From contig NZ_JALJVC010000017.1 in the NCBI RefSeq assembly GCF_022967985.1, forward strand, positions 1 through 64,000: a DNA stretch of 64,000 nt, given 5' to 3'. Below, piece after piece: positions 7,662 to 18,299 of this stretch. Within the stretch, counting starts at the first letter, position 1. Each line of letters opens with the position of its first letter. The notes beneath the pieces are model-generated. The model had not been told where the DNA came from, ran no database searches, and saw only the letters and a list, made by a program, of their open reading frames with translations. Origin of the DNA: Acinetobacter lwoffii. Lineage in GTDB: Bacteria; Pseudomonadota; Gammaproteobacteria; Pseudomonadales; Moraxellaceae. The position numbers were made by a program, and so were the translations under genes.

Positions 7662-7955
7662 GTATGCTCCATGTTTATCGTTATTGGATCAGGGCGTGTA
7701 GGCCGCTGTTTTATTCAGATACTTTAGTCACTCACTTTTAGAAAAACAATGTGATTTTCATTCAAAAGTAAAATACTGGCTGATTATTCCTCTATGGCTG
7801 GTGGACTCACCATACATCCTGGAAAGCTCAGCGAGTCATTTTAGGTCGCCAGAAGCATTTGATTGCAATAAACCACAAGCGCATGACCTGACTTTAGTCG
7901 TGCTTTCATGTAAAATCGGGGGCAATTTTTATATAACGCTTTTGTGAGTTATTTC

Positions 7956-9047
7956 ATGGGTTTTAATTGCGGTATTGTCGGCTTGCCGAACGTTGGTAAA
8001 TCTACACTTTTCAATGCCTTAACCAAAGCTGCTATTGCTGCAGAAAACTTCCCTTTCTGTACGATCGAACCAAACACCGGGATTGTACCTGTTCCTGATC
8101 CACGTTTAGACAAATTGACTGCAATTGTTAAACCGCAACGTGTTATTCCGACTTCTATGGAATTTGTAGACATCGCAGGTCTGGTAGCGGGTGCTTCTAA
8201 GGGTGAAGGCTTGGGTAACCAGTTCCTAGCCAACATTCGTGAAACTGATGCAATTGCTCACGTTGTGCGTTGTTTTGAAGATGAAAATGTCATTCATGTG
8301 AATGGTCGTATTGATCCACTGGATGACATCGCTACGATTAATACCGAACTTGCGCTCGCAGACTTGGACGCTGTAGCCAAAGCGATTACGCGTTTGACAA
8401 AATCTGCCAAGGGTGGCGACAAAGAAGCGCTTGCCACTAAAGCTGTTCTGGAAAAAATCCAGCCTTTACTGGATGAAGGTAAACCGGCTCGCGCAGCGGA
8501 CCTAGATGATGACGAACGCAAGCTGGTACGTGGCTTTGGTTTAATGACGCTTAAACCAACGATGTATATTGCCAACGTTGCTGAAGACGGTTTTGAAAAC
8601 AACCCGCATTTAGATGCAGTCAGAAAATTAGCCGCTGAAGAAAATGCGATTGTGGTTCCACTTTGCAACCAGATTGAAGCTGAAATTTCATTGCTTGAAG
8701 ATGAAGACCGTGCTGAATTCCTTGAAGCAATGGGCATGGAAGAACCGGGTTTAAACGTTGTAATTCGTGCAGGTTATTCATTACTGGGCCTACAAACTTA
8801 CTTCACCGCGGGCGTGCAAGAAGTTCGTGCCTGGACCGTAAAAGTTGGCGCAACTGCACCACAGGCAGCAGGCGTGATTCATACCGACTTTGAAAAAGGC
8901 TTTATCCGTGCAGAATGTATCGCTTATGATGATTTCGTGCAGTACAACGGCGAAGCCGGTGCGAAAGAAGCAGGTAAATGGCGTCTAGAAGGTAAAACTT
9001 ACATCGTTCAGGATGGCGATGTTTTACACTTCCGTTTTAACGTTTAA
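7956..9047 (+). CDS. ychF: Redox-regulated Obg-like ATPase YchF
   Basis: 363 residues from the ATG at 7956; a GTG at 7944 would add four residues that do not fit the family start [18 protein letters not shown]-loop GLPNVGKST is at 8-16, switch region [17 protein letters not shown] follows, and NQIEAE replaces the NKxD of true GTPases, the YchF signature giving ATP preference. A coiled-coil insertion follows the G4 region, and a C-terminal TGS domain ends [10 protein letters not shown]. YchF binds ribosomes and influences stress responses and catalase in several organisms. Single gene with its own terminator. Confidence 0.97.
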   Translation: MGFNCGIVGLPNVGKSTLFNALTKAAIAAENFPFCTIEPNTGIVPVPDPRLDKLTAIVKPQRVIPTSMEFVDIAGLVAGASKGEGLGNQFLANIRETDAIAHVVRCFEDENVIHVNGRIDPLDDIATINTELALADLDAVAKAITRLTKSAKGGDKEALATKAVLEKIQPLLDEGKPARAADLDDDERKLVRGFGLMTLKPTMYIANVAEDGFENNPHLDAVRKLAAEENAIVVPLCNQIEAEISLLEDEDRAEFLEAMGMEEPGLNVVIRAGYSLLGLQTYFTAGVQEVRAWTVKVGATAPQAAGVIHTDFEKGFIRAECIAYDDFVQYNGEAGAKEAGKWRLEGKTYIVQDGDVLHFRFNV

Positions 9048-9061
9048 GTCGTTGCTGTTTG

Positions 9062-9089
9062 AAAAAGCCCCCTTCTTGGGGGCTTTTTT
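9062..9089 (+). terminator. ychF terminator
   Basis: Stem AAAAAGCCCCC / GGGGGCTTTTT plus T-run, 15 bases after the stop. Confidence 0.9.
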
Positions 9090-9161
9090 TATTACTTTTA
9101 AAAAGAGGATTCATACGTATAACAACCTTTCTGAAAGCGCATAAGATCAACACATATTAAC

Positions 9162-9180
9162 AATAATGATAACTATTCTC
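9162..9180. promoter_or_regulatory. Fur box upstream of sodA
   Basis: AATAATGATAACTATTCTC matches 15 of 19 positions of the Fur consensus GATAATGATAATCATTATC. It sits about 80 bases before the sodA start, where it could cover the promoter. Fur repression of Mn-SOD in iron-replete cells is established in enterobacteria; here it is inference from the site. Confidence 0.7.
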
Positions 9181-9260
9181 ATATATAAATATTAAATTAG
9201 GGCGTATCTTAAATCTAATGAAAAATAACCTAACTCCATTCTCCCCAAGGAATCCTGCCA

Positions 9261-9878
9261 ATGAGTTACACCTTGCCTGTACTGCCTTATGCTTATGATG
9301 CGCTAGAGCCTCATATCGATAGCAAGACTATGGAAATTCATCATAGCAAGCATCATCAAACCTATATCAATAATATCAATGCAGGAATCGCGGGTACAGA
9401 GTGGGAAGATTTATCAGTCGAAGCATTAATTAGCAAATTCAATGAAGTGCCCGAGCAACTCAAACAGAACGTGATCAACAATGCCGGTGGACATGCCAAT
9501 CATTCCCTGTTCTGGACAGTGATGAGTCCAGACGGCGGTGGTCATCCCGAAGCTGAAATTGCCAAAGCGATCGAACATGAATTAGGAGGATTCGATGAAT
9601 TTAAAGAAGCGTTTACCCAAGCAGCGCTTAGCCGTTTTGGTAGTGGTTGGGCCTGGTTAAGTATGGCGCCAGATCAAACGCTTATTGTAGAAAGTAGCGC
9701 CAATCAGGATTCTCCGCTGATGCATCGCAATATTCCCCTTTTAGGTCTGGATGTCTGGGAACATGCCTATTATTTACAGTATCAAAACCGTCGTCCGGAA
9801 TATATCTCAGCTTTTTTCAATGTCGTGAACTGGAAAGAAGTAAATCGTCGTTATCTGGAAGCGTTAAACGCACTTTAA
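9261..9878 (+). CDS. sodA: Superoxide dismutase, Mn type
   Basis: 205 residues, cytosolic, no signal peptide. Metal ligands are visible: His in [12 protein letters not shown], His in [10 protein letters not shown], and Asp and His in [17 protein letters not shown]. The tract ANQDSPLM and [11 protein letters not shown] closely follow Mn-SodA of enterobacteria rather than the Fe-SodB pattern, so Mn is favoured. It removes superoxide. A Fur box upstream (9162-9180) suggests induction on iron limitation, when Fe-SOD is unsafe. A 33-residue membrane microprotein follows by 19 bases and is probably co-transcribed. Confidence 0.93.
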   Translation: MSYTLPVLPYAYDALEPHIDSKTMEIHHSKHHQTYINNINAGIAGTEWEDLSVEALISKFNEVPEQLKQNVINNAGGHANHSLFWTVMSPDGGGHPEAEIAKAIEHELGGFDEFKEAFTQAALSRFGSGWAWLSMAPDQTLIVESSANQDSPLMHRNIPLLGLDVWEHAYYLQYQNRRPEYISAFFNVVNWKEVNRRYLEALNAL

Positions 9879-9897
9879 ATCTTTGAGGAGATCTGCC

Positions 9898-9999
9898 ATG
9901 TCTACACGTATGCTGATTCAACGCATGATTGGCAGCACCCTGCTGATCTGCGGTGTCATGGTGCTTTTATTAGAACATGTGTGGATGCCCTATTTTTAA
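9898..9999 (+). CDS. 33-residue single-pass membrane microprotein downstream of sodA
   Basis: ATG at 9898 is preceded by GAGGAG at good spacing and starts 19 bases after the sodA stop. The product MSTRMLIQRMIGSTLLICGV continues with MVLLLEHVWMPYF: a positively charged start, one ~16-residue hydrophobic span and a short aromatic tail, typical of an inner-membrane microprotein. A strong terminator follows 13 bases after its stop, so it closes the sodA transcript. Function unknown; co-regulation with iron or oxidative stress is inferred from position. Confidence 0.65.
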   Translation: MSTRMLIQRMIGSTLLICGVMVLLLEHVWMPYF

Positions 10000-10012
10000 A
10001 GTTTATTTTGCT

Positions 10013-10042
10013 AAAAAAGCCAGTCTAAATGACTGGCTTTTT
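10013..10042 (+). terminator. Terminator of the sodA-microprotein transcript
   Basis: Stem AAAAGCCAGTC / GACTGGCTTTTT with a TAAAT-type loop and T-run. Confidence 0.85.
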
Positions 10043-10068
10043 ATAGGTACATTTAAATGGGCAAAGGT

Positions 10069-10566
10069 TTATTGCATATTGGCAATTGCAGTACCTTTTT
10101 GCTTAGGATCAGTATTTCCGAGTGCAGGATGGGCAATGGCATTCTGGCATTGCAGTTTATCCCGCTCATAATCCGCCTGTTTTTGTTGCAGACTATTACC
10201 ATTTTCCATGGTCGTCCGCGCCCAGATTTCCAGACTGGTCAAGGCTTTACGACATAAGGCATATTTGCCTTCGGTCACCGAATCGGTCATTTTGACATTA
10301 ATGCGCCAGTCCGTACTCAATTTACGTGCCGGTTGACGTACCTGTGTTTCCAGCTGATCCACTTCTTTATTATAGACCAGCGGATCCACTTCATTGATCA
10401 GCTGCCATGCAGCATTAGCATAAGTCGTCGCATCATTGGTCAGTTTAGGTGCCGGTTTAATTTCTGGCTTATCAGTCGATTGACTGTCATTCCCACACGC
10501 TTGTAACAATATTGCCGTGCTTATTAAAGCAGCAGTCAGCATCGTGCGTGTCTTGAACATCCACAT
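10069..10566 (-). CDS. Putative lipoprotein of unknown function
   Basis: 165 residues (163 from the in-frame ATG two codons on). A charged start, a hydrophobic stretch and a lipobox LLQAC give lipidation at about Cys24. The mature part is hydrophilic, helical in character and has two cysteines (CRKAL and KLQCQN) about 40 residues apart that might form a disulfide. No family is recognised. It is alone, convergent to the sodA transcript. Confidence 0.75.
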   Translation of the reverse strand: MWMFKTRTMLTAALISTAILLQACGNDSQSTDKPEIKPAPKLTNDATTYANAAWQLINEVDPLVYNKEVDQLETQVRQPARKLSTDWRINVKMTDSVTEGKYALCRKALTSLEIWARTTMENGNSLQQKQADYERDKLQCQNAIAHPALGNTDPKQKGTAIANMQ

Positions 10567-10669
10567 ATCAGGCTCGCCAATTTAAACATTTCGGCACTAT
10601 GCTATTAAATTCACGTAGAATACACAATCTTCATTTGACCCATCGTTCAACTCTCCTTTAAGGTGTGTC

Positions 10670-11422
10670 GTGTCTGAACAGAATCAACTCGCTACGCAAC
10701 CTGCTGGCTTCTGGCAAGGTGCAAAAGATAGCCAAGCGATTATCTTCACTTATTTACCAGTGTCGTTTGCTTTTGGTGTTTCAGCCACTCAGTTTGGCTT
10801 TACCGCCTGGGAAGCATTGTTCCTGTCCTGCTCAATGTATGCAGGTGCCAGCCAGTTCCTGGTGGTCGCTCTCTTAGGCAGTGGAACATCCATCTGGATG
10901 ACGGCATTGACCGTGATTGCCTTAGACATTCGTCATCTGCTTTATGGCCCTGCGTTACAAAATCTGATTCAAGACCGGCTCAATTTAAAAAAAACGGCAA
11001 TCTGGTCTTGGGGTCTGACCGATGAAGTCTTTTCCTCTGGCATGATCAAGCTCTCGCAACGGCGTCAAGAATGGTCGGAATCCTGGATGCTCGGTTTAAG
11101 CCTGTTTAGCTGGATGTCCTGGGCACTCGGATCTTTCCTCGGTGGCTTATTTGCCGATCAGGTCAGCAACTTGCCGCAGTTCTTGCAGGCTGCACTAGAT
11201 TTCCTGTTACCTGCACTGTTCCTGAGTTTCTTGTTAGCCGCCTTTGAGAAAAAACACACTTTTGTTGTAGCTGTCACGATTCTGGTGTCTGCGATTGCCT
11301 GTTATTTTATCGACCTGTCCGCCGCGATCTTTATCGGGATTAGTTCGGGTATTTTTGCCGGCCTGTTCAAGCACTATATTCTGAAACAGCCAGATCCTGA
11401 ACACGCAGGAGATCAAGCATGA
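10670..11422 (+). CDS. azlC: AzlC-family branched-chain amino acid exporter subunit (first copy)
   Basis: 250 residues with several hydrophobic segments. The start is GTG at 10670 behind AAGGTG. Family features are LPVSFAFGVSATQFGFTAWE, ALFLSCSMYAGASQFLVVALL and ALDIRHLLYGPAL. AzlC works with the small AzlD partner to export branched-chain amino acids or analogues; both are needed. The stop overlaps the azlD start by four bases (ATGA), showing translational coupling. A second azlCD pair is at 37249-38294, but this one has no adjacent regulator. Confidence 0.88.
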   Translation: MSEQNQLATQPAGFWQGAKDSQAIIFTYLPVSFAFGVSATQFGFTAWEALFLSCSMYAGASQFLVVALLGSGTSIWMTALTVIALDIRHLLYGPALQNLIQDRLNLKKTAIWSWGLTDEVFSSGMIKLSQRRQEWSESWMLGLSLFSWMSWALGSFLGGLFADQVSNLPQFLQAALDFLLPALFLSFLLAAFEKKHTFVVAVTILVSAIACYFIDLSAAIFIGISSGIFAGLFKHYILKQPDPEHAGDQA

Positions 11423-11766
11423 ATCTAGAGATTATTCTGGTCGGGATTTTAGTCGGAATTGCCAATTTCGCCTCGCGCTTTGGTCCTTTTTTTGTCATTC
11501 AAAAATTTCAGCAAGGTTCGCAAAAACGCGGAGCATTGTGGCTAAAAATTGCCTTGGGTTCAATTGGCATTGCTGCGATCAGCTCCATGTTGGTGGTTGC
11601 TACCCTGCCACCTTTATTAGAAACACCGAATAAAAGTTTTGCGATGCTGGTTGGCTTTATTGTGCTCACGGTTTTGTACTTTAAGTTTAAACGGATTGTG
11701 ATGGCGACACTGACCGCAGCACTAACCTATGGGTTGGTTTACACCTATGTTGCAGTACCCTTTTAA
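11419..11766 (+). CDS. azlD: AzlD-family branched-chain amino acid exporter subunit (first copy)
   Basis: 115 residues, three to four hydrophobic segments, starting MNLEIILVGILVGIANFASRFGPF, where the usual TYLTR of AzlD is replaced by NFASR. It contains a basic loop around FKFKRIVMA. It is the small partner of the AzlC encoded just upstream with a four-base overlap. Length fits the family (~100-115). Confidence 0.85.
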   Translation: MNLEIILVGILVGIANFASRFGPFFVIQKFQQGSQKRGALWLKIALGSIGIAAISSMLVVATLPPLLETPNKSFAMLVGFIVLTVLYFKFKRIVMATLTAALTYGLVYTYVAVPF

Positions 11767-11860
11767 GCTTTAACTGGTTGATCAATTGAAACAAAGACTT
11801 ATGCTAAACTCATAGTATAGGTCTTTTTTTATATAACAATAAAAACCAGGAAGGATGCGC

Positions 11861-12505
11861 ATGTTTGCAGCCAAACAGGTGATTGAAGGCAAAATCTTTA
11901 TTCATCATCGGCGCGATGAAATGTTAACCGTATTCCATCGACATGAAGTGCCGGCACAATATTTTGAATGTTTTATCAATGCTCAAAATTTTACCGGACA
12001 TTTTGTCGAAATACATGCTCAACCAGCAGATCAAGTTCGGGTGGTTTATATTAAAAAGAATAGCACCCATCAAATTATTGCTATGCTTAATCAGAGCCAA
12101 TACGTGCTGCATCTTCATCCTTTGACATTGATTTTGGGTAAATGGAGCTTCAGACATCGTGTCCTGCCGAATACTCTAAAAATTTTTGCTGGTTTATTTG
12201 CGCTCCTTTTTATTCTTTTTTCAGCTACCGCCTTTTCAGCAGATCAGTTCCAGCTCACCACCATCTTGCGAGACTGCATTCAATTCACAGTTTTTGGGCT
12301 ACTGTTATTTTTGCTGTGCTTTGTACTGCCTTTTGTATTGCCCTATGCGTATTTCCTGCATGTTCGTACATTACGTCTGTTAAAGATGCTAAATATCAAT
12401 ACTGAACAAGTTGCACAAATAGAAAAGCTCAAGTCTCAAAGCGAGATTTATCTTCTGCAAACGCAGTCTGACAGCGATGTGAAAATGACAGCGCCTCCTT
12501 ATTAA
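11861..12505 (+). CDS. Membrane protein of unknown function
   Basis: 214 residues from the ATG at 11861, chosen because AGGAAGG ends six bases before it (an ATG at 11855 overlaps that SD). A soluble N-terminal ~100 residues rich in His and Phe is followed by two strong transmembrane segments (roughly 104-125 and 138-165, FGLLLFLLCFVLPFVLPYAYF) and a polar ~45-residue tail. No known family is recognised. It is monocistronic, between azlD and purT. Confidence 0.65.
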   Translation: MFAAKQVIEGKIFIHHRRDEMLTVFHRHEVPAQYFECFINAQNFTGHFVEIHAQPADQVRVVYIKKNSTHQIIAMLNQSQYVLHLHPLTLILGKWSFRHRVLPNTLKIFAGLFALLFILFSATAFSADQFQLTTILRDCIQFTVFGLLLFLLCFVLPFVLPYAYFLHVRTLRLLKMLNINTEQVAQIEKLKSQSEIYLLQTQSDSDVKMTAPPY

Positions 12506-12629
12506 AATCTAGAAAAACTTTATAAATAAAACTGTTGGTCAATATCACAATTTTGTATGAATCTTGGCTTAACTGTCGGCTCAGTTCTGCTATGCTAAAA
12601 GTCCATAAAATCAAGCATGGATGATCCAC

Positions 12630-13835
12630 ATGAGCGTGACTATTGGTACTCCCCTTCAATCTTCTGCCTATAAAGTTCTATTATTGGGTTCTGGTGAACT
12701 GGGCAAGGAAGTGGTGATTTCACTACAACGCCTTGGAGTCGAAGTTCATGCTGCTGACCGTTATGATCATGCCCCTGCCATGCAGGTTGCGCATTATTCC
12801 TATACCTTGAATATGGCAGATGCTGTAGAACTCAAACAACTCATCAATCAAATCCAGCCACATTTAATTGTTCCTGAAATTGAAGCGATTGCGACCGAAG
12901 TTCTGCTTGAAATAGAAGCCCAGAACATTGCTACAGTCATTCCTTCTGCTAAAGCCGTCAATCTGACCATGAACCGTGAAGGTATTCGTCGTCTGGCTGC
13001 GGAAGAACTCGGTCTGCCAACTTCAGCTTACCGTTTTGCCGACAGTTTAGAATCCTTCCGCGCGGCCTGTGACGATGTGGGCTATCCAAACTTTGTGAAA
13101 CCGGTGATGTCATCTTCAGGCAAAGGTCAGTCTCGTGTTACCCGTTTTGATGAAGTCGATGCTGCCTGGGAATATGCGCAAACCGGTGGCCGGGTCAATC
13201 AGGGTACTGTGATTGTAGAATCACAAATTGACTTTGATTTTGAAATTACCTTATTGACTGTTCGTGCAAAAAATCCAGAAACCGGCGAAATCGAAACGTC
13301 TTATTGCGACCCGATCGGACATCGTCAGGACTCAGGTGATTATGTGGAAAGCTGGCAGCCTCAACCGATGACTCCAGCCGCGCTGGAAGAATCCAAGCGC
13401 ATTGCCAACAAGGTCACTACAGCACTTGGTGGCTGCGGAATCTTTGGAGTGGAACTCTTTGTAAAAGGCGACAAAGTATGGTTTAGTGAGGTTTCCCCAC
13501 GTCCACACGATACTGGACTGGTGACTTTAGCCTCCCAATTTCAAAGTGAATTTGAGCTGCATGCACGTGCTATTTTAGGCTTGCCGGTGAATACTGCACG
13601 ACATAGTGTGGCTGCCAGTGCGGTAATTTATGCTGGAGTAGATGGCCGTAATCTTTCATTTTCTGGCCTGAATCTTGCTTTAGCAGACGGCAATACCGAT
13701 TTGCGCCTGTTTGGCAAACCAGAAGGTTTTAAACGTCGTCGTATGGGCGTTGCCACGGCACGTGCAGAAACTATTGAACAGGCACGTGAACTGGCCCTCC
13801 AGGTCGCCAACCAAGTTAGCGTCAACCAAAACTAA
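12630..13835 (+). CDS. purT: Formate-dependent phosphoribosylglycinamide formyltransferase
   Basis: 401 residues from the ATG at 12630 ([28 protein letters not shown]); an upstream in-frame ATG at 12621 is less likely. An ATP-grasp enzyme that makes formyl-GAR from GAR, formate and ATP in the third step of purine synthesis. Visible features are the N-terminal nucleotide-binding GSGELGKE, the central ATP-grasp ([13 protein letters not shown]) and the metal-binding [14 protein letters not shown]. The folate-dependent alternative PurN is not in this window. Confidence 0.96.
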   Translation: MSVTIGTPLQSSAYKVLLLGSGELGKEVVISLQRLGVEVHAADRYDHAPAMQVAHYSYTLNMADAVELKQLINQIQPHLIVPEIEAIATEVLLEIEAQNIATVIPSAKAVNLTMNREGIRRLAAEELGLPTSAYRFADSLESFRAACDDVGYPNFVKPVMSSSGKGQSRVTRFDEVDAAWEYAQTGGRVNQGTVIVESQIDFDFEITLLTVRAKNPETGEIETSYCDPIGHRQDSGDYVESWQPQPMTPAALEESKRIANKVTTALGGCGIFGVELFVKGDKVWFSEVSPRPHDTGLVTLASQFQSEFELHARAILGLPVNTARHSVAASAVIYAGVDGRNLSFSGLNLALADGNTDLRLFGKPEGFKRRRMGVATARAETIEQARELALQVANQVSVNQN

Positions 13836-13861
13836 GCTGAAATACCAACGGACGACTGTAC

Positions 13862-16534
13862 ATGATCAACACCCATCCACTGCTGAATTACGCTAAAAGC
13901 AACCATGACATTAAAGCCATCAATCAATGGCGCAGTGATGTCGAAAATCAGCTTCAGGAAAGTTTTGAAAATGGCCAGTCGATTCGGGATATTATTCTGG
14001 CGCGTTCCAACCTGATTGATGAAGCATTGCAGTTTCTCTGGCAGCATGCCGAACTGGATCAAACTGATTTGGCCCTGTTTGCAGTCGGAGGCTATGGCCG
14101 TCGTGAAATGCTGCCTTATTCTGATGTCGACATCATGATCTTGTCAGAAGACGAGATTAACCCGGAACAGGAACAACTGATTTCTACATTCATTTCATCG
14201 CTTTGGGACGTGGGGAATTTCAAACCCGGTATCAGTGTCCGCACCATCAATGAATGTGTCAATCAGGCCAGCAGTGATCTGACCGTCGCCACCACCCTGA
14301 TCGAAGCCCGCCTGATTATTGGCAATGAAAACCTGTGTAGATGGCCACGTCGTATCGTGTCACGTACCTGGACTGACAAAACTTTTTTTGATGCCAAGAT
14401 GGATGAGCAGCATAAACGCTATGCTCAGCACAACAATACCGAAAGCAATCTGGAACCGGATATTAAAAATGCGCCGGGTGGCATCCGTGATATCAACCAG
14501 ATTGGCTGGATTGCCAAACGGCATTTCCGCGTCAATCGCATTTATGATCTGGTACATCTCGGTTTTATTTCAGAATTTGAACTCGGTGTGCTTGAGGAAG
14601 CCGAAAGTTTCCTCTGGGAAATCCGTCATCACCTGCACCGCCTGACCAAGCGCGATGAAAACCGCTTATTGTTCGATTATCAGCGTGATATTGCTGCCAA
14701 ATTTGGCTATGTACGTGAAGAGGCGCATCATCCGAACTATCCAATTGAACAGTTCATGAAGCGCTATTATCGCAGTGCACAGCAAGTGTCTACGCTGAAC
14801 GAAATGCTGCTGGCCTATTTTAATGAATCGGTCATTACGCCACGTTTACCGCAATATGAACGCCAGATCGAAGAAATCAACCAGAACTTTAAACTGGTCG
14901 ATGGCAAACTGGCTGTGCAGCATCACAAGATTTTCTCGGAAAATCCAAGCGCAATTCTGGAAATTTTCTATCTGCTGGCCAATCGTCCTGAAATCGAAGG
15001 CATTCGTGCGCGTACCTTACGCCTGCTGACCTTGGCTGGAAAACGTATTGATCAGGATTTCCGTGATAATCCGGTGCATCAGGCACTGTTTATGGCGATT
15101 ATCCGTTCACCGCATCGACTCTATGAGACCATGGTTGCCATGAAGCGTTATGGTGTGCTTGGAAATTACATTCCGGCCTTTGGACAGATTCTGGGACTAA
15201 TGCAATATGACCTGTTCCATATCTATACAGTCGATGCGCATACCTTATTGCTGCTGCGGAACTTAAACCGCTTTAAAGAACCTGAATTTGCCAAGGAATT
15301 TCCAGTGGTCAGTTCAGTGTTTCAGCGTCTGACCCGTCGTGACATCGTCTATCTGGCAGCAATTTTCCATGATATTGCTAAAGGTCGTGGCGGTGACCAC
15401 AGTGAACTCGGTGCCAGCGATGCGATTAAATTCTGCCGTAGCCATGGCTTTACTGAACGCGAAAGCAATCTGGTGGCTTGGCTGATCCAGAATCATCTGG
15501 TGATGTCTGTCACCGCCCAGAAAAAAGATATCTCCGATCCGGATGTGGTCAAAGAATTCGCCGAAAAAATGGGTGATATGGAACATCTGGATTATTTATA
15601 CACCCTGACAGTTGCCGATATTAACGCCACCAATCCGAAGCTATGGAATACCTGGCGCGCCTCGCTGATGCGTCAGCTGTACACTCAGGCGCGCGATGTA
15701 ATCCGTTCTGGTCTGGGCCGTCCGGTTGATTATCAAATGCTGATTGAAGATACCAAATTTGCGGCCAGCGAACTTCTGGTTCAGGACTTTTCACTGGATG
15801 AAGTGGAGAAAGTCTGGCAGGAACTTGGTGATGATTATTTCCTGAAAGAAACAGCAGACGAAATTGCCTGGCATACCCGTGCCATTTTACAGCACGGGGA
15901 TAATCCTGCCCCGTTGGTGTTAATGCGGGCGCACCGTAAATATGCACAAGATGCGGTACAGATCTTTATTTATACGCAGGATCAACCCAACCTGTTCGCC
16001 ACCACCGTGGCTATTCTGGATCGTATGAATCTGGATGTACAAGACGCACGGATTATTACAGCGACTAAAGCTTTCAGTCTGGATACCTATGTGGTACTGG
16101 ACCGTTTTGGTACCTTATTGACCGATCCGGAACGCGAAGCCACAGTGATTGAAGCCCTAAAAGATGCCTTGAGTCATTCAGATGAATATCCTGGCTTGAT
16201 GCAGCGCCGGATTCCACGTCAATTACGTCATTTCGATATTGAAAATACAGTCGATATCAGTATCAATCCTGCCTTGAATCAGAATATGGTTGAAATTGCC
16301 ACTCTCGATCATCCTGGTTTACTTGCCAAAATCGGTGGTTTATTTATGATGCAAGGCCTGGATATCCACTCTGCCAAAATTGCCACACTTGGCGAACGTG
16401 CCGAAGATATTTTCTTTGTCACCAAAAAAGATGGCAACCCTATGACACCTGGAGAATCTGCCGAATTTGCAGCTGCACTTAAAACTGCGCTGGATGAAGC
16501 TTCTCATCAGGTTTGTAGTCAACACTCACATTAA
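13862..16534 (+). CDS. glnD: Bifunctional uridylyltransferase/uridylyl-removing enzyme
   Basis: 890 residues, full length for GlnD. It uridylylates PII under nitrogen limitation and removes UMP when glutamine is high, controlling glutamine synthetase. Domains in order: nucleotidyltransferase with [19 protein letters not shown] near 75-95, the GlnD linker domain, an HD phosphohydrolase with [17 protein letters not shown] near 500, and two C-terminal ACT domains that sense glutamine ([12 protein letters not shown] and [20 protein letters not shown]). It lies 27 bases after purT and 18 before dapC, so an operon is likely. Confidence 0.97.
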   Translation: MINTHPLLNYAKSNHDIKAINQWRSDVENQLQESFENGQSIRDIILARSNLIDEALQFLWQHAELDQTDLALFAVGGYGRREMLPYSDVDIMILSEDEINPEQEQLISTFISSLWDVGNFKPGISVRTINECVNQASSDLTVATTLIEARLIIGNENLCRWPRRIVSRTWTDKTFFDAKMDEQHKRYAQHNNTESNLEPDIKNAPGGIRDINQIGWIAKRHFRVNRIYDLVHLGFISEFELGVLEEAESFLWEIRHHLHRLTKRDENRLLFDYQRDIAAKFGYVREEAHHPNYPIEQFMKRYYRSAQQVSTLNEMLLAYFNESVITPRLPQYERQIEEINQNFKLVDGKLAVQHHKIFSENPSAILEIFYLLANRPEIEGIRARTLRLLTLAGKRIDQDFRDNPVHQALFMAIIRSPHRLYETMVAMKRYGVLGNYIPAFGQILGLMQYDLFHIYTVDAHTLLLLRNLNRFKEPEFAKEFPVVSSVFQRLTRRDIVYLAAIFHDIAKGRGGDHSELGASDAIKFCRSHGFTERESNLVAWLIQNHLVMSVTAQKKDISDPDVVKEFAEKMGDMEHLDYLYTLTVADINATNPKLWNTWRASLMRQLYTQARDVIRSGLGRPVDYQMLIEDTKFAASELLVQDFSLDEVEKVWQELGDDYFLKETADEIAWHTRAILQHGDNPAPLVLMRAHRKYAQDAVQIFIYTQDQPNLFATTVAILDRMNLDVQDARIITATKAFSLDTYVVLDRFGTLLTDPEREATVIEALKDALSHSDEYPGLMQRRIPRQLRHFDIENTVDISINPALNQNMVEIATLDHPGLLAKIGGLFMMQGLDIHSAKIATLGERAEDIFFVTKKDGNPMTPGESAEFAAALKTALDEASHQVCSQHSH

Positions 16535-16551
16535 AACGCGGTTACTTATTC

Positions 16552-17721
16552 ATGAACTCTAGCTTGTCTCTACTGCATCCTTATCCGTTTGAAAAGTTAA
16601 ATCAGCTTTTTGCGGATATCCAGCCTGCAAATATGCCCTTAATTCCCCTGTCGATTGGCGAACCAAAGCATCCTGCACCGGAGTTTGTGAAACAAGCGAT
16701 TATTGATAACTTTAAACATTTATCGACCTATCCAAACAGTAAAGGCCTGCCGGAGCTACGTGAAAGTATCGCCCAATGGCTGACGCGCCGTTTTCAGCTA
16801 AATAGTATCAGTGCAGACAGCAATATCCTGCCTGTTTCTGGTACGCGTGAAGCGATTTTCTCGTTTGTACAGGCTTTGGTAAATCGTGAAGAGGCACCTT
16901 ATGTGGTGATGCCGAATCCGTTTTATCAGATTTATGAAGGCGCAACACTGCTCGCAGGGGCCAAACCTTATTTCATCAACTGTACTGAGGAAAATAACTA
17001 CCTTGGTGACTTTGATGCTGTTCCGGCAGAAGTCTGGGAAAAAACGGCATTGCTATTTGTCTGCACCCCGGGCAATCCAACAGGTGCAGTGCTATCCAAA
17101 GAACAGTTCAAAAAACTGATTGCCCTGTCGGATCAATACAACTTTGTGATTGCTTCAGACGAATGCTATTCGGAACTGTGGTTTGACCAAGCACCCGTAG
17201 GTTTACTGGAAGTTTGTTCTGAAATTGGCCGGGATGACTATAAAAACTGTGTGGTGTTCCATTCACTGTCTAAGCGCTCTAACCTTCCGGGCATGCGTTC
17301 AGGTTTTGTTGCCGGTGATGCCAGCCTGTTAAAACCTTATTTGCAGTACCGTACTTACCACGGCGCAGCGATGCCGGTTCAGCACCAGTTAGCTTCAATT
17401 GCTGCCTGGGATGATGAAGCACATGTGGAAGAAAACCGGGTGCAATACCGTGCCAAGTTTGATTTATTCCAGCAAGAACTCGGTCATCTGCTGCCACTCA
17501 AAAAACCGGATGCAGGTTTCTATTACTGGTTAAAAGTCGACAATGATGAAGCCTTTGCCAAACATTTGATGGAAGAAGCACATATTAAAGTTCTTCCGGG
17601 TCGTTATTTATCCCGCGATACCGAACAAGGTAATCCGGGTGAAAATCATGTACGTCTGGCACTCGTAGCCGATCTGGCGCAATGTGAAGAGGTTATTCGA
17701 CGCCTGAAAACCATCCTCTAA
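16552..17721 (+). CDS. dapC: Succinyldiaminopimelate transaminase
   Basis: 389-residue fold-type I PLP aminotransferase. The PLP lysine is in SLSKRSNLPGMRSGF; the substrate/PLP contacts CTPGNPTGAV and SDECYSEL are present. The N-terminus LHPYPFEKLNQLF and position right after glnD match the DapC of other gammaproteobacteria, which makes N-succinyl-L,L-diaminopimelate for lysine and peptidoglycan. A related transaminase with other substrate cannot be ruled out without assay. Confidence 0.9.
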   Translation: MNSSLSLLHPYPFEKLNQLFADIQPANMPLIPLSIGEPKHPAPEFVKQAIIDNFKHLSTYPNSKGLPELRESIAQWLTRRFQLNSISADSNILPVSGTREAIFSFVQALVNREEAPYVVMPNPFYQIYEGATLLAGAKPYFINCTEENNYLGDFDAVPAEVWEKTALLFVCTPGNPTGAVLSKEQFKKLIALSDQYNFVIASDECYSELWFDQAPVGLLEVCSEIGRDDYKNCVVFHSLSKRSNLPGMRSGFVAGDASLLKPYLQYRTYHGAAMPVQHQLASIAAWDDEAHVEENRVQYRAKFDLFQQELGHLLPLKKPDAGFYYWLKVDNDEAFAKHLMEEAHIKVLPGRYLSRDTEQGNPGENHVRLALVADLAQCEEVIRRLKTIL

Positions 17722-17736
17722 GTTTTAATCATGACT

Positions 17737-17767
17737 AAAAACCCACTTTAGATAAGTGGGTTTTTTA
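17737..17767 (+). terminator. dapC terminator
   Basis: Stem AAAAACCCACTT / AAGTGGGTTTTTT plus Ts, 15 bases after the stop; convergent with gpx. Confidence 0.85.
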
Positions 17768-17822
17768 ATTAACATTAGATGAGCTCTATTTTTATCACAT
17801 ACTGAGAAAATAATGCTGATTC

Positions 17823-18299
17823 TTACAACACTTTGGCAATTTCATCTTCAATATCTTCAGGCTTGGTGGTCGGAGCAAAACGGTTCAATACCTTGCCATC
17901 ACGCCCGATCAGGAATTTGGTAAAATTCCATTTAATTCCATTGCCTAAAATACCTTTGGAATTGTTAGTCAAATAGCGAAAAATAGCGTGCGCTTCAGGG
18001 CCTTTGACATCCACCTTGGAAAACATCGGGAAAGATACCCCGTAATTCTTCTGGCAAAATTCACCAATCTGTTCATTGGAACCTGGATCTTGACCACCAA
18101 ACTGATTGCATGGAAATCCCAAAATTTCCAGACCTTGATCTTTATATTTTTCGTAAAGTTTTTCTAATCCTGAAAATTGTGGGGTAAAACCACACTTACT
18201 CGCTGTATTGACGATCAAAAGTACCTTGCCTTCATAATCTGCAAGTGGCTTGCTTTTGCCATCTAACAATTCAGCTTCGAACTGATAAATGTTAGTCAT
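17823..18299 (-). CDS. Glutathione peroxidase family protein
   Basis: 158 residues with the thioredoxin-fold peroxidase plan: [11 protein letters not shown] (peroxidatic Cys36, cysteine rather than selenocysteine), [13 protein letters not shown] (Gln of the catalytic tetrad; its Cys is a candidate resolving residue) and KWNFTKFLI (Trp and Asn). Cysteine-type members often use thioredoxin and reduce hydroperoxides. Its ATG overlaps the msrB stop (ATGA), so the two repair and detoxification genes are coupled. Confidence 0.93.
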   Translation of the reverse strand: MTNIYQFEAELLDGKSKPLADYEGKVLLIVNTASKCGFTPQFSGLEKLYEKYKDQGLEILGFPCNQFGGQDPGSNEQIGEFCQKNYGVSFPMFSKVDVKGPEAHAIFRYLTNNSKGILGNGIKWNFTKFLIGRDGKVLNRFAPTTKPEDIEDEIAKVL

